Shown: positions 39,592 through 50,252 of the stretch, one piece after another
Numbering within the stretch: the stretch's first letter is position 1
How the letters are laid out: the number at the start of each line of letters is the position of its first letter
Assembly (NCBI RefSeq): GCF_000812025.2
Contig: NZ_JWJE02000002.1
Location: 121,307-185,306, forward strand
Source: Bacillus thermotolerans
Lineage (GTDB): Bacteria; Bacillota; Bacilli; Bacillales; Domibacillaceae
Reading direction: 5' to 3'
DNA length: 64,000 bases
Program-made: the position numbers and the translations under genes
The notes under the pieces: model-generated
Databases searched by the model: none
Seen by the model: only the letters and a program-made list of their open reading frames with translations
What the model was told of the DNA's origin: nothing

Positions 39592-41601
39592 TCATTTAAT
39601 TAGTGCGTTGCAATCAATGATTAATGCAACCTGGCCGTCGCCTAATATCGTTGCTCCCGAAATGGCAAATACACCGGACAAGTAGTTACCAAGGGACTTC
39701 AATACGACCTCTTGTTGGCCAATAAAAGAATCGACGACTAAACCGGCCATTTTATCACCTTTTCGAACGATGACGACAGAGTAAAATGACTCTTCCTTCT
39801 GCTCCTTCGGTACTTCAAACAAATCTTCTAAAAACAGCAAAGGAACAATCTTCCCACGGTAATCGATTACACGCTGCGCATGTGTATTCAAGATATCTTC
39901 TTTCTGCACAATCGCTGTTTCAATGATGGACGAAAGAGGGACCGCATATTTTTCACTGCCAATCTCAACAAGCATCACTGAAATAATAGAAAGTGTAAGC
40001 GGGAGCTGAATCAGAAATTTTGATCCGTTACCGAATTCCGATTGAATGCTAATGGCGCCTCCAAGAGATTCAATTGTCGTCTTAACCACGTCAAGGCCCA
40101 CTCCGCGTCCGGAGATATCAGAAATTACATCGGCTGTTGAAAAGCCGGATGCTAAGATTAATTCGTAGATTTGACCATCTGTTAACGAGGCTGCCTGTTC
40201 CTTAGTAATGATGCCTTTTGTTAACGCTTTTTCGAGAACCTTCTCTTTGTCAATTCCTGCTCCGTCATCCTCAATTTCAATGAATACATGGTTACCGCTG
40301 TGATAAGCTTTTAGCTTGACAGTCCCCTCTTCATTCTTACCTTTTGCTTTCCTTTCAGCCGGCATCTCAATTCCATGATCGATTGCATTGCGGATTAAAT
40401 GTACAAGCGGATCACCAATCTCATCAATGACTGTACGGTCAAGCTCCGTCTCCGCTCCGATGATTTCCAGGTTCATCTGTTTATTCAAGTCTTTTGCCAG
40501 CTGACGCACCATTCTTGGAAAACGGTTGAACACCGTCTCTACAGGCACCATGCGCATAGAAAGAATAATCTCTTGCAAATCCCCTGAAATTCTCGACATC
40601 CGCTCAACTGTTTCATTTAATTCCGGATGGTTCAGCTCACTTGAAATTTGCTCAAGACGTCCACGGTCAATAACAAGCTCTTCAAACAAATTCATTAAAC
40701 TATCAAGACGCTCAATATTCACCCGAATGGTTTTATTCGAAGCAGCCGCTTTGCTCGCTGCCGGTTCATTCACTGTTTTTGTTTCCTTCTTTTCCACAGG
40801 AGTATCCTGTTTAAGCGCAGCCTCCTCTTGAGCCAGCATGATATCCTCTACTGCCTTCCTAGGAGTCTCTGATACATCCGCTTGCACAACTTCGGATATC
40901 TTCTCTATCTTATCCTTGAGACTTGAAGCTGTTTCCTTCGTAATAAAAGCGACGGTAAAACGATCCTCAAATTGCTCATTTTCCAGCTGCTCCACGGAAG
41001 GAAGAGATTTGATGACCTCGCCGTACTTTTCAAGCACTTCAAAGACCATGAACACTCGGGCAGCCTTCAATACACACTCGCTATGCAGCTGAATGCTGAT
41101 CTCGTAGCATTCAAATCCCTGATCCTTCGACTGTTGAATAATGGCTTCCTCAAACTCATCGTATTCCATATGTAAAGCATTCGTATCAGGCGACTTTTGG
41201 AGAGAGGAGTCAAAAGCCGCCCCACCCTGTTCGATTTTCAGCAGTTTTTTTACAATCGACGTAACATCCCTTTTTCCATCGCCGCCGGAGGCAATATCAT
41301 GCACCATGGCTTCTAAGTCATCAACCGATTCAAACACAACATCCAACATATCAGTAGAAACCTGAAGCTTGTGGTTACGCACGGCATCAAGGACATTTTC
41401 CATTTTGTGCGTTAAGTTTGCTAAATCATCATAGCCCATCGTTGCAGACATTCCTTTTAATGTGTGGGCAGCCCGAAAGATCTCGTTCACAATGCCGAGG
41501 TCCTCCGGGCTTTTCTCTAACAGCAATAAGTTTTCGTTGATGGCCTGTAAATGCTCCTTGCTCTCATCAATGAAAATATCTAAGTATTGGCTCACTTCCA
41601 T
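39592..41601 (-). CDS. cheA: Chemotaxis histidine kinase CheA
   Basis: A 669-residue kinase. The P1 domain has His46 in AAHTLKGMSA. A P2-like CheY-binding region and an Ala/Lys/Glu-rich linker (to about residue 290) follow; then the P3 dimerisation helix, the P4 ATPase domain with HLIRNAIDHGIE (N box), DDGAGI (G1) and GRGVGLDVV (G2), and the P5 CheW-like domain. It phosphorylates CheY and CheB. Confidence 0.97.
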   Translation of the reverse strand: MEVSQYLDIFIDESKEHLQAINENLLLLEKSPEDLGIVNEIFRAAHTLKGMSATMGYDDLANLTHKMENVLDAVRNHKLQVSTDMLDVVFESVDDLEAMVHDIASGGDGKRDVTSIVKKLLKIEQGGAAFDSSLQKSPDTNALHMEYDEFEEAIIQQSKDQGFECYEISIQLHSECVLKAARVFMVFEVLEKYGEVIKSLPSVEQLENEQFEDRFTVAFITKETASSLKDKIEKISEVVQADVSETPRKAVEDIMLAQEEAALKQDTPVEKKETKTVNEPAASKAAASNKTIRVNIERLDSLMNLFEELVIDRGRLEQISSELNHPELNETVERMSRISGDLQEIILSMRMVPVETVFNRFPRMVRQLAKDLNKQMNLEIIGAETELDRTVIDEIGDPLVHLIRNAIDHGIEMPAERKAKGKNEEGTVKLKAYHSGNHVFIEIEDDGAGIDKEKVLEKALTKGIITKEQAASLTDGQIYELILASGFSTADVISDISGRGVGLDVVKTTIESLGGAISIQSEFGNGSKFLIQLPLTLSIISVMLVEIGSEKYAVPLSSIIETAIVQKEDILNTHAQRVIDYRGKIVPLLFLEDLFEVPKEQKEESFYSVVIVRKGDKMAGLVVDSFIGQQEVVLKSLGNYLSGVFAISGATILGDGQVALIIDCNALIK

Positions 41602-41616
41602 CAGCCGCTCACCTTC

Positions 41617-42687
41617 CTACCTATTAATATATGTTAAAATTTTCTCAGCTATATTTTCTACCGGAGCAACACAATCAACCAACTGTGTGGAGATGGCGGC
41701 TTTAGGCATCCCAAATACGACACACGATTCTTCTGATTCTGCAATCGCATGCACACCTCCCGCTTTCTTTAATTGTATTAAGCCATTTACTCCGTCTGAG
41801 CCCATTCCGGTCATAATCACCGCAATGACTTGATAGTTATCCATGCGGCTGACGGATTCAAATAAAACATCAACAGCCGGACGGTGGCCATTTATAGAAG
41901 GTTCTTCCGTAAGCCAAGCAGTTGCCTTGCCTTCACTTTCTTTTACCTTTAAATGAAAGCCGCCAGGTGCAATATATACTACCCCTCTTTGAAGAGTTTC
42001 CTTATGATCCGCCTCTTTGACGTGGACGGCTGACAGAGAGTCGAGCCTCTGCGCGAGTGTTTTCGTAAAGCCTGGAGGCATATGCTGCACAACCAAGATG
42101 GGGGCAGCAATATCGTCTGGGAGCCTCGTGACTACCTGCTGCAGGGCTCTTGGACCACCGGTAGATGTTCCGATCACGACTATATTTCGGCTGCTTCTCT
42201 GGCTCGTTACTTTCCCTTTCTCTATCTCTTCTCTAGATCTTCTTCCTGCTATTGCTTCAGCTGGCTTTTGACCAGCTGGATAAACCTTTGCCTTAGAGGC
42301 AGCAAGAACCTTTTCAATGATTTCACGCTTTACCTTATAGAGGTCAAGAGAAATCGTGCCCGAAGGCTTGGCAATAAAATCAACGGCCCCTTTCTCTATG
42401 GCCTCGAAAGTCACTTCCGCTCCTTCTTTCGTTAAGCTTGATAGCATAACAACCGGTGTAGGCATATGCTCCATAATCCAGCTTAACGCATGAAGACCAT
42501 CTAATTCAGGCATCTCCACATCCATCGTGACGACATCCGGACGAAACTGTTTCACTTTCTCGATTGCTTCCTTGCCGTTTCTAGCTGCAGCTACTACATC
42601 CATTTCAGGGTGCGAAGATAGAAATTCCCGTATGACCTTGCGCATAAAGGCTGAGTCATCGGCTATGACTACTTTTTTTCTTCTCAT
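41617..42687 (-). CDS. cheB: Chemotaxis methylesterase CheB
   Basis: A 356-residue response regulator-methylesterase that removes receptor methyl groups. The receiver has Asp56 in VTMDVEMPELDG; the esterase has the triad segments GTSTGGPRALQQ (Ser), VVQHMPPGFT (His) and MTGMGSDGVNG (Asp). Its ATG overlaps the flhG stop. Confidence 0.96.
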   Translation of the reverse strand: MRRKKVVIADDSAFMRKVIREFLSSHPEMDVVAAARNGKEAIEKVKQFRPDVVTMDVEMPELDGLHALSWIMEHMPTPVVMLSSLTKEGAEVTFEAIEKGAVDFIAKPSGTISLDLYKVKREIIEKVLAASKAKVYPAGQKPAEAIAGRRSREEIEKGKVTSQRSSRNIVVIGTSTGGPRALQQVVTRLPDDIAAPILVVQHMPPGFTKTLAQRLDSLSAVHVKEADHKETLQRGVVYIAPGGFHLKVKESEGKATAWLTEEPSINGHRPAVDVLFESVSRMDNYQVIAVIMTGMGSDGVNGLIQLKKAGGVHAIAESEESCVVFGMPKAAISTQLVDCVAPVENIAEKILTYINR

Positions 42688-43565
42688 TTTCCCATCCCTC
42701 TTTCCTGCAAAAAGCGACGGAACTTGAAGATAAAGGACTCTCTTCCGGTATTCCCTACATAGGGCTGCTCATTATCCATATATGTTTTGACCGCTTGACG
42801 TAAACAGATGGAAACCTTCTTGTTCGGATGAGCAACGATGAAAGGAATCTGATCATACACCGCCTGCTTAACGGCAGCACTCTCAGGAAGCACGCCTAAC
42901 AGACGACAATTCCTTCCTAGAAACTTGCGCACCGCTTCCTGCAGTCTGTATAGCGTGTCTCTTCCTTCCTTCATCGAACCCGCCCGATTACAGAGCAAAT
43001 GGAGGGAGCTTTCTTCTTGCTGAACACAAATGTATTTCATTATAGAATAAGCATCCATAACAGCTGTGGGCTCAGGGGTAGTGACGACGAATACATCCTC
43101 AACCGACATTAAAATGGCAAGCGCCTCTTTGGATGCCCCTGCTCCCATATCAAATAACAAATAATCATAATTCCGGCTTAACCTCTCCATCTCATACAGC
43201 CATTTCTGAAGTGTTTCATCCTTCCAGTCTACTAGCCGGCTAAGACCTGAACCGCCTGAAATATAAGAAAAACCTTGGTCACCTTTTATAACTAATTCGG
43301 AAAGTGGTATATTCTTCTCAAAGAAATCAGCCATAGACCGATCTGTCTGCTGTCCTGTCAGCAAATGAATGTTGCCCATGCCGACATCCATATCTGCTAT
43401 TAATACCCTATTGCCGTTCCTTGTTAATTCAACAGCTATATTGACACAAATATTGGATTTACCTACGCCGCCTTTCCCGCTAACAATGGCAATGGTCTTT
43501 GCCTGCTTTTGCGAGAGACGGCTTATTTTGCGGCGTAATCCAGCTGCCTGATCATCATGCATCAT
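42684..43565 (-). CDS. flhG: Flagellar number regulator ATPase FlhG (YlxH)
   Basis: A 293-residue MinD-like ATPase that sets flagellar position and number with FlhF and helps assemble the switch complex. The deviant Walker A motif SGKGGVGKSN and the Walker B-like LIADMDVGMGN are present; a membrane-targeting amphipathic helix is likely in FKFRRFLQERGMGK at the end. Start at ATG 43565 with AGGTGA upstream; it overlaps the flhF stop. Confidence 0.94.
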   Translation of the reverse strand: MMHDDQAAGLRRKISRLSQKQAKTIAIVSGKGGVGKSNICVNIAVELTRNGNRVLIADMDVGMGNIHLLTGQQTDRSMADFFEKNIPLSELVIKGDQGFSYISGGSGLSRLVDWKDETLQKWLYEMERLSRNYDYLLFDMGAGASKEALAILMSVEDVFVVTTPEPTAVMDAYSIMKYICVQQEESSLHLLCNRAGSMKEGRDTLYRLQEAVRKFLGRNCRLLGVLPESAAVKQAVYDQIPFIVAHPNKKVSICLRQAVKTYMDNEQPYVGNTGRESFIFKFRRFLQERGMGK

Positions 43566-44691
43566 AATATTCACCTAACATCATTGCCGCTAATTGGTCA
43601 GTAGTTGGCTTGATAAGATCCTCTGGTACGCTTTGTCCATTGGTTATATAAGCAATTGGCTTTTGGTAATAGTACAGCATATTAATCATGGAGCCGTGGC
43701 TTGCTGTTTCATCTGCTTTCGTAAAAACAAACCGATGAATTGGTACAGCGGAAAACCTTTCGATCACTTCACGCATGTCCTGCTCCTTGGCAGCAAGAGA
43801 TAGGACCAAAAAATTGCACATATTTTCAAAAGGAAGGATTTCCTGCAATTCATTTACAAACTGTTCCTCGCGGTAATTCCTTCCTGCTGTATCGATGTAT
43901 ACGATATCGCAGCCTTTCAGCCGCTCCATCGCTTCCTTCACTTCCCTAGGTTCATAGACAACTTCTAACGGAATTTTCAGCAAGTCAGCATACGTCTTCA
44001 ATTGTTCAATCGCAGCAATCCGATATGTGTCTGCCGAGATAAAAGCAGTCTTAAGCCCTTGATCCAACACGTGTTCGGCTGCCAGCTTGGCGATTGTTGT
44101 CGTCTTGCCAACACCGGTAGGACCTAGCATATTGATGAACGGAGCTTGAAGGAGGTCCTCCCTCTCTTGTATAGGTCGAAGTTTCTCAGCCAGCCACTGC
44201 TTGCTCCACTTTATCGCTTGTTCCCCGCTCGCCTGGCCTCCAGCCATCCTCCATCTATCCAGAAGGTAATTCTTTAACTCTGAAACCAGCTCTTCCGCAA
44301 CTCCCTGGCGCTGAAGCTGCCAAACGGGGCGTTCCAGTTCATTCGGATAAGCCACTGCAGCTAGGCTATTTGCCTGGGGAAACTTTTGAACTGTTTCCTT
44401 TAATTCCTTTATTTCCTGTACGAGATTTTCAACATTCTCTTCCGAAGAATGCAACGGTAAAGGCCTCTGCTCAGCTTTACGAACAGTACGAGACTCTTCA
44501 TTCGATTTCTGCATTGGTGCAGCGTGATCGACCCCTGCCGTTACCTCAATCATTTTCTTCTTGAACAGTCCAAGAAAGCCTTTCTTATAAATGGTCTTGG
44601 AATGCAGAAGTACCGCTTCTTCCCCAAGGTCGCTGCGGACTTTTTTGATCGCCTCCGGCATGGTTGCTGCCCGGTACCTTTTCACTCTCAA
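43555..44691 (-). CDS. flhF: Flagellar SRP-like GTPase FlhF
   Basis: A 378-residue SRP-type GTPase that guides flagellum placement. After an N-terminal basic region (RVKRYRAATMPEAI) and a poorly conserved linker, the G domain has LGPTGVGKTTTIAKL and YIDTAGRNYREE. TTG 44691 overlaps the flhA stop by four bases and gives the best N-terminal match; GTG two codons later is an alternative. Confidence 0.94.
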   Translation of the reverse strand: MRVKRYRAATMPEAIKKVRSDLGEEAVLLHSKTIYKKGFLGLFKKKMIEVTAGVDHAAPMQKSNEESRTVRKAEQRPLPLHSSEENVENLVQEIKELKETVQKFPQANSLAAVAYPNELERPVWQLQRQGVAEELVSELKNYLLDRWRMAGGQASGEQAIKWSKQWLAEKLRPIQEREDLLQAPFINMLGPTGVGKTTTIAKLAAEHVLDQGLKTAFISADTYRIAAIEQLKTYADLLKIPLEVVYEPREVKEAMERLKGCDIVYIDTAGRNYREEQFVNELQEILPFENMCNFLVLSLAAKEQDMREVIERFSAVPIHRFVFTKADETASHGSMINMLYYYQKPIAYITNGQSVPEDLIKPTTDQLAAMMLGEYYDA

Positions 44692-46724
44692 TCCAAGTTC
44701 ACCACCCCTATGCTCTGCACTTCGATGCTTGGCTCCAGTTCATTGTAGGAAAGAATCGGAAGCTGTGGGAAATACCTTTCCGCCAGTTGACGAATATACA
44801 TCCGAACAGCTGGTGAACAAAGAATAATAGGCGTTTGCTGCATGAAGGAAACTTGTTCTACCTGGCCAGCCATCGCCTCTAGTATCCTTTGAGAATCCAT
44901 TGGATCTAAAGATAGGAAGTTGCCGTGTTCTGTCTGCTGCACGCTGTCAGCAACGAGCTTCTCGATTTTTCCGGATAAGGTGATCGCTTTTAGAGATTCT
45001 CCCTCTTCTGTGAATTGCCGGGTAATCTGCTTAGCGAGCGCTTGGCGTACATATTCCGTCAGCAAATCCGTATCAGATGTCATCTTCCCGAAATCAGCCA
45101 GGGTTTCAAAGATGATCGGCAAATTTCTGATGGAGACACCTTCCTTCAATAGTTTTGCTAATACTTTCTGTATCTCTCCTACTGTTAGCGGGTTTGGTGT
45201 TACTTCATCCACTAAGATTGGATAGGATTCTTTTAAGTGGTCGATCAGCTGCTGCGTTTCTTGGCGGCCGATCAGTTCATGTGCATGCGCTTTGATTGCC
45301 TCTGTCAAATGGGTAGACACAACGCTCGGCGGATCTACGACAGTATAGCCAAGAATCTCCGCCTGCTCCTTCACTTCTTCTGTAATCCATTTAGCTGGCA
45401 AACCAAAGGAGGGTTCAACTGTGTCGATCCCCTCTATCGTGCCATCATCCTCTCCTGGACTCATAGCTAAATAATGGTCCAGTAGCAAGTCACCTGAGGC
45501 TGCCGTACTTCCCTTAATCTTAATACGATATTCATTAGGGCGAAGCTGAATGTTATCTCGGATACGGACAACCGGAATGACGAGACCAAGCTCAATAGCC
45601 AGCTGGCGGCGTATCATGACAACCCGGTCCAGCAGGTCGCCCCCCTGGCTTGCATCAGCTAATGGAATTAATCCATAGCCGAATTCGAATTCAATGGGGT
45701 CTATATTTAACAAGCTGACTACGCTCTCCGGGCTCTTCAGCTCCTCTGTCTCCATTTCCTCCACCGCTTCAAGGTCATTAGCTTCTTCCTGCTTCGGCGA
45801 ACGCTGCAGTATATATCCGCCTACAGCTAGTGCAGCAGCTATTGGAATCGTTAATATATCATTAATTGGTGTAACCAGCCCAAGAAGGAAGATCGTGCCG
45901 GCTGCGATATACAGCATCATAGGAAAGGCAAGGAGCTGCGACATAATGTCTTCGCCGAGATTTCCGGAGGAAGCCGCTCTCGTCACGACTATCCCCGTAG
46001 CCGTAGAGATCAACAGTGCAGGGATCTGGGAAACAATTCCGTCGCCTACTGTTAACAGCGAATAGCGGGAAGCCGCTTCTGCCATAGGCAGTCCTTGCTG
46101 CACCACGCCGATCACCATTCCGAAAATGAGGTTAATGAGCACGATAATAATCCCAGCAATGGCATCTCCCTTTACAAACTTCGTCGCCCCATCCATTGCT
46201 CCGTAAAAGTCAGCTTCACGGCTGACTTTCTCACGCCGCTCTCTAGCTTCCTGCTCCGAAATCATTCCTGCATTTAAATCTGCATCAATACTCATCTGCT
46301 TTCCTGGCATCGCATCAAGCGTGAAACGGGCAGCTACCTCAGATACACGCTCGGATCCCTTTGTAATAACGACGAATTGAATAATAACAAGAATTAAGAA
46401 AACGACCATACCAACAATAATATTTCCGCCGACTACGAAGGTACCAAACGTTTCAACGACTCCGCCGGCTTCTCCATTGCTTAAAATCGAGCGAGTGGTT
46501 GACACATTTAAGCCAAGGCGAAACAGTGTTAACAGTAATAACAAAGACGGGAAAACTGAGAACTCCAAAGCCTCTCGCATATTCATGGAAATAAGCAGGA
46601 CTAACAGCGCTAAAGATATATTAACGATGATTAGTACACTCAGCATCCAGGATGGCAGCGGGACAACGAGCATGGCTACGATTAAAATGACACTTAACAA
46701 GACGGAGACGTCTCTTGGCTTCAT
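44688..46724 (-). CDS. flhA: Flagellar export gate protein FlhA
   Basis: A 678-residue FHIPEP-family protein with about eight membrane segments in the first 320 residues and a cytoplasmic ring domain after. The signature TLFRLGLNVSTTR is near residue 65-80. It docks chaperone-substrate complexes and drives proton-coupled export. Confidence 0.96.
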   Translation of the reverse strand: MKPRDVSVLLSVILIVAMLVVPLPSWMLSVLIIVNISLALLVLLISMNMREALEFSVFPSLLLLLTLFRLGLNVSTTRSILSNGEAGGVVETFGTFVVGGNIIVGMVVFLILVIIQFVVITKGSERVSEVAARFTLDAMPGKQMSIDADLNAGMISEQEARERREKVSREADFYGAMDGATKFVKGDAIAGIIIVLINLIFGMVIGVVQQGLPMAEAASRYSLLTVGDGIVSQIPALLISTATGIVVTRAASSGNLGEDIMSQLLAFPMMLYIAAGTIFLLGLVTPINDILTIPIAAALAVGGYILQRSPKQEEANDLEAVEEMETEELKSPESVVSLLNIDPIEFEFGYGLIPLADASQGGDLLDRVVMIRRQLAIELGLVIPVVRIRDNIQLRPNEYRIKIKGSTAASGDLLLDHYLAMSPGEDDGTIEGIDTVEPSFGLPAKWITEEVKEQAEILGYTVVDPPSVVSTHLTEAIKAHAHELIGRQETQQLIDHLKESYPILVDEVTPNPLTVGEIQKVLAKLLKEGVSIRNLPIIFETLADFGKMTSDTDLLTEYVRQALAKQITRQFTEEGESLKAITLSGKIEKLVADSVQQTEHGNFLSLDPMDSQRILEAMAGQVEQVSFMQQTPIILCSPAVRMYIRQLAERYFPQLPILSYNELEPSIEVQSIGVVNLD

Positions 46725-46748
46725 TTCTTTTCTCTCCTAACAGTGAAC

Positions 46749-47831
46749 TTACAATTTATTCTTTAATCGGTATACGTAAGCCAGAATTTCAGCTACTGCC
46801 TTAAAAAATTCCTCGGGAATCGGCTGGCCAATGTCAGCCTGATCGTAAAGCGCTCGAGCCAGAGGGCGATTCTCTACCAGCTCTACTTCATTTTCACCTG
46901 CAATATACTTAATCTTTTGTGCAAGGTAATCTACGCCTTTGGCAACAACAATTGGTGCATCAGCTTTTTTTTCGTCGTATTTAAGTGCGATGGCATAATG
47001 AGTAGGATTTGTGATAACAACATCCGCCTGAGGTACTTCCTGCATCATACGGCTCATAGCCATTTCGCGCTGCCGCTGCTTAATTTTCGACTTAATCAGC
47101 GGGTCACCCTCCATGTTCTTATATTCATCCTTTATATCTTGCTTGGACATACGGATACTTTTTTCAAAATCATACCTTTGGTAGAAGTAATCAATTAAAG
47201 CGATGAACAGCAAGGAAATAGAAGCAGCAGCTCCCATCTGGAGTGTGAGTGAGCCGACCGATGTTAAAGCTTCACCAACCGATTTAAATGGCAGTTTTAG
47301 CACCTCTTCAATGTTCAGCCAGAGAACAAAGAATGCAGCCGCACCGACAAAAGTAATTTTCAAAATTGACTTAAGCAGTTCTACTATGGCTCTGGCTGCA
47401 AAAATTCGCTTTAAGCCTTTAATCGGGTCCAGCTTCTCTAGCTTAGGCTTGATTGGTTCCAGGGTGAATAAAAAGCCGACCTGCAAGTAGTTGGACGTCA
47501 CTCCCGCGAGAAGAGCAACAGCCATAATGGGTCCCAGAATAAAGATAAGCTGTCCCATTACTTCAAGCACCACGACTTTCAAATTTGCTTCCGTGACAGA
47601 CATGACGAGATAATGCTCAAGTGAATGCTGGAACAAATGAAGGAGATGGTTGCCCATAAAAGAAGCACCTGCTAATAAAAAACCAAACAAAGCCAGTAAA
47701 CTAATGGCTGTTGTTACGTCCTGGCTTTTCGCTACCTGTCCTTTTTGGCGAGTGTCCTTTTTCTTCTTCGGGGTGGCTTTTTCTGTCTTCTCCCCGGCAA
47801 AGAACTGAAGATCAAGCTTTAACATTTCCAT
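46749..47831 (-). CDS. flhB: Flagellar export specificity switch FlhB
   Basis: A 360-residue protein with four membrane segments and a cytoplasmic tail with the autocleavage motif VITNPTHYA near residue 272. Cleavage switches export from rod/hook to filament proteins. The start overlaps the fliR stop region, and GGGAGG precedes it. Confidence 0.96.
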   Translation of the reverse strand: MEMLKLDLQFFAGEKTEKATPKKKKDTRQKGQVAKSQDVTTAISLLALFGFLLAGASFMGNHLLHLFQHSLEHYLVMSVTEANLKVVVLEVMGQLIFILGPIMAVALLAGVTSNYLQVGFLFTLEPIKPKLEKLDPIKGLKRIFAARAIVELLKSILKITFVGAAAFFVLWLNIEEVLKLPFKSVGEALTSVGSLTLQMGAAASISLLFIALIDYFYQRYDFEKSIRMSKQDIKDEYKNMEGDPLIKSKIKQRQREMAMSRMMQEVPQADVVITNPTHYAIALKYDEKKADAPIVVAKGVDYLAQKIKYIAGENEVELVENRPLARALYDQADIGQPIPEEFFKAVAEILAYVYRLKNKL

Positions 47832-48607
47832 TATGTTCCTCCCAGTAAGGTCATCACGTCACGCATCGTGTACAGCATCATTTCGAACAATTCCTCAACA
47901 ACAGCGAAAATGGCCCCCATGACCACAACCATGACAATAAAGGCGACAGCAATCTTGATTGGAAAGCCGACAACAAAAATATTGATCTGCGGAACAGTTC
48001 TCGCCACGATGCCAAGAGCCACATCTACAAGGAACAGAACAGCCACGACTGGCATAGCCATTTGCAAAGCGAGCATGAACATCATCCCGAAGGCTCTGCT
48101 TATATAATTGGCTAAGCTGCCATCCCCAAAGTGAAGAGCAATTTGATCCACTGGAATATACTGATAACTGTAATAAATGCCATCCAAAATTAAATGATGG
48201 CCATCTAAGGCAAGAAGCAGTAAAAGGGCAAACATATTTAAATATTGGCCGGTGAGTGGTGTTTGCGCTCCTGTTTGCGGATCAATCACATTTGCAATGA
48301 TAAAGCCCATCTGAAAGTCAATTAGGGCACCCGCAATTTGAATAGCGGCCAAAATAATGTAAGCAGCAAGGCCAATTGACAAACCGACTAACGCTTCCTT
48401 TAAAACAAGCAAGACATATCTTCCATCGATCTCTAGCATCGGTACTTCCACTGTGTAGTACATCATCCAGGAAAGCAGAATGGCAAAACCGATTCGATGC
48501 ATAGCTGGTATCGTCCGATGAGAAAATAAAGGAATCACTATAAAAAAAGAAGTGACCCGAACAATCACTAATAGCAGAACAGAAAGCTCTGGTATTATTT
48601 CTTCCAT
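47831..48607 (-). CDS. fliR: Flagellar export apparatus protein FliR
   Basis: A 258-residue membrane protein with six hydrophobic segments; contains GFIIANVIDPQTGAQ and PQINIFVVGFPIKI, both typical of FliR. It forms the export gate core with FliP and FliQ. Confidence 0.95.
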   Translation of the reverse strand: MEEIIPELSVLLLVIVRVTSFFIVIPLFSHRTIPAMHRIGFAILLSWMMYYTVEVPMLEIDGRYVLLVLKEALVGLSIGLAAYIILAAIQIAGALIDFQMGFIIANVIDPQTGAQTPLTGQYLNMFALLLLLALDGHHLILDGIYYSYQYIPVDQIALHFGDGSLANYISRAFGMMFMLALQMAMPVVAVLFLVDVALGIVARTVPQINIFVVGFPIKIAVAFIVMVVVMGAIFAVVEELFEMMLYTMRDVMTLLGGT

Positions 48608-48611
48608 TCAA

Positions 48612-48881
48612 TCAACCTACAAACCTTGTTAGATTCGTGAATATATCCATAGCATAAGAAAGCATCGTACCAAGCATCCACGGACCAAAGAATACAAGAC
48701 CGACGAGTACAGCAACAATCTTTGGAATGAAAGCTAAAGTTTGCTCCTGAATCTGTGTAGTGGCTTGAAAGATGCTTACTAAAAGGCCGACAATAAGTGC
48801 TACCAGAAGCAGCGGCCCGCAAATAACAATAGTGGTATATACGCCTTGTTCAGCTAACGAAATGACCGATTCCGCATTCAT
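48612..48881 (-). CDS. fliQ: Flagellar export apparatus protein FliQ
   Basis: An 89-residue protein with two membrane segments, the exact usual length. VGLLVSIFQATTQIQEQTLAFIPK-type sequence in the middle is the family signature. ATG 48881 has AGGTGA five bases upstream; a GTG three codons earlier is less likely. Confidence 0.94.
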   Translation of the reverse strand: MNAESVISLAEQGVYTTIVICGPLLLVALIVGLLVSIFQATTQIQEQTLAFIPKIVAVLVGLVFFGPWMLGTMLSYAMDIFTNLTRFVG

Positions 48882-48898
48882 GTGTTTCACCTACTTAG

Positions 48899-49564
48899 TT
48901 AGAAGCTTTGCAGCAAGGATTGAATAACTAAATACCATCCATCTACAAGTACAAATAATAATATTTTAAAAGGAAGAGAGATCATGACCGGCGGCAGCAT
49001 CATCATTCCCATAGACATAAGCACGCTAGCGACCACCATATCAATGACAAGAAAAGGGATGAAAATCATAAATCCAATTTGAAAGGCTGTTTTAATCTCA
49101 CTTAAGGCAAAGGCCGGAACAAGCGATGTTAAAGGAATATCCTCAATCGATGCCGGACGCTCCGCTCCTGAATAATTCAAAAACAGCTCTAAGTCTTTCT
49201 GCCTCGTATGCTCACTCATGAAATCCTTCAGCGGCAAGCTGGCCCGGTCATATGCTTCCTCCAAATTAATTTCTTCATTAAATAATGGCGTCAAGGCTTC
49301 ATCATTAATCTGCTGAAACACAGGAGCCATGATAAAAAAAGTTAAAAATAAAGAAAGACCAATCAGTACCTGGGTAGGTGGCGTCTGCTGCGTACCAAGG
49401 GCTGAACGGACAAAGGAAAGCACAATCACAATCCTTGTAAAGGAAGTCATCAAAATTAAAATGCTCGGAGCCAGCGACAAAACTGTTAATAACAAAAGCA
49501 GCTTTACGGATGTCGAAACATTCTCCGGTGAGCTCGTATTAAAAAGTTCTATCGCCTCATTCAT
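48899..49564 (-). CDS. fliP: Flagellar export apparatus protein FliP
   Basis: A 221-residue membrane protein with about four hydrophobic segments. [16 protein letters not shown] and the C-terminal [14 protein letters not shown] are signatures. Its start lies inside the end of fliO. Confidence 0.95.
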   Translation of the reverse strand: MNEAIELFNTSSPENVSTSVKLLLLLTVLSLAPSILILMTSFTRIVIVLSFVRSALGTQQTPPTQVLIGLSLFLTFFIMAPVFQQINDEALTPLFNEEINLEEAYDRASLPLKDFMSEHTRQKDLELFLNYSGAERPASIEDIPLTSLVPAFALSEIKTAFQIGFMIFIPFLVIDMVVASVLMSMGMMMLPPVMISLPFKILLFVLVDGWYLVIQSLLQSF

Positions 49565-50240
49565 CGCGTTTCTTCTCCTTGTTGGTGATCTTCTCGATTT
49601 GTTCTTTTCGATCTCGCTTCAATTCGCTTAATTTCTCCTCAAACAGCGTCTCAAACGAATTGGATTGACTCTTAGCATGCTCATCTTTCTTCTTCCATTT
49701 ATTGAGTATATTTGTTAAGGCATCTTTCGGCTGCAGCAATTGATCGACCTGATCGTTATACTGGCTCACGATATGTTCAACTTCCTTTGGGTCATCCAGC
49801 TCTTTAATCAGCTGGATGTTCTCCCCCACACCTAGAATAAACAGGCGGTCGCCTGTCTTCACGACCTGGATGGACCTGTTTCCTCCCAAAGAAGAACCGC
49901 CTAAGTGCTGAATGACTTTCGTCTGCTGATAAGAATGTGTATTTTTATTAACAAAGCGCAGTAAAAAGTAAATAAGAGCTACTACTAAAAGGAGAGCTCC
50001 CATCATTTTCAGCATATCCCAGATGGTTACACCCACGGTTTCTGTTCGTTCTGTCTGCTGGTCTTGCCCGATCTGTCCATCCTGCTTTGTTTCTGCTTCC
50101 TGCCCGCATTTCTCCGGTGCTTCCAAGCAGTCCTTTACATTACTATCAAATGGCTCTGCCTGGACAGCGGTCACGCTGCCTGCCAACAGAGCCACGCATA
50201 CAGAGATGAACATAAAGGGCTTAAAAAGCGTTTTTATCAA
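49557..50240 (-). CDS. fliO: Flagellar biosynthesis protein FliO (FliZ)
   Basis: A 227-residue protein with a signal peptide-like N-terminus (cut likely after VQAEP near residue 28), a short outer region containing two Cys, one membrane segment near residues 80-97 and a charged cytoplasmic tail. FliO helps assemble the FliP ring. Start is TTG 50240 with GAGGGTG upstream. It overlaps fliP by eight bases. Confidence 0.88.
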   Translation of the reverse strand: MIKTLFKPFMFISVCVALLAGSVTAVQAEPFDSNVKDCLEAPEKCGQEAETKQDGQIGQDQQTERTETVGVTIWDMLKMMGALLLVVALIYFLLRFVNKNTHSYQQTKVIQHLGGSSLGGNRSIQVVKTGDRLFILGVGENIQLIKELDDPKEVEHIVSQYNDQVDQLLQPKDALTNILNKWKKKDEHAKSQSNSFETLFEEKLSELKRDRKEQIEKITNKEKKRDE

Positions 50241-50252
50241 AAGAACACCCTC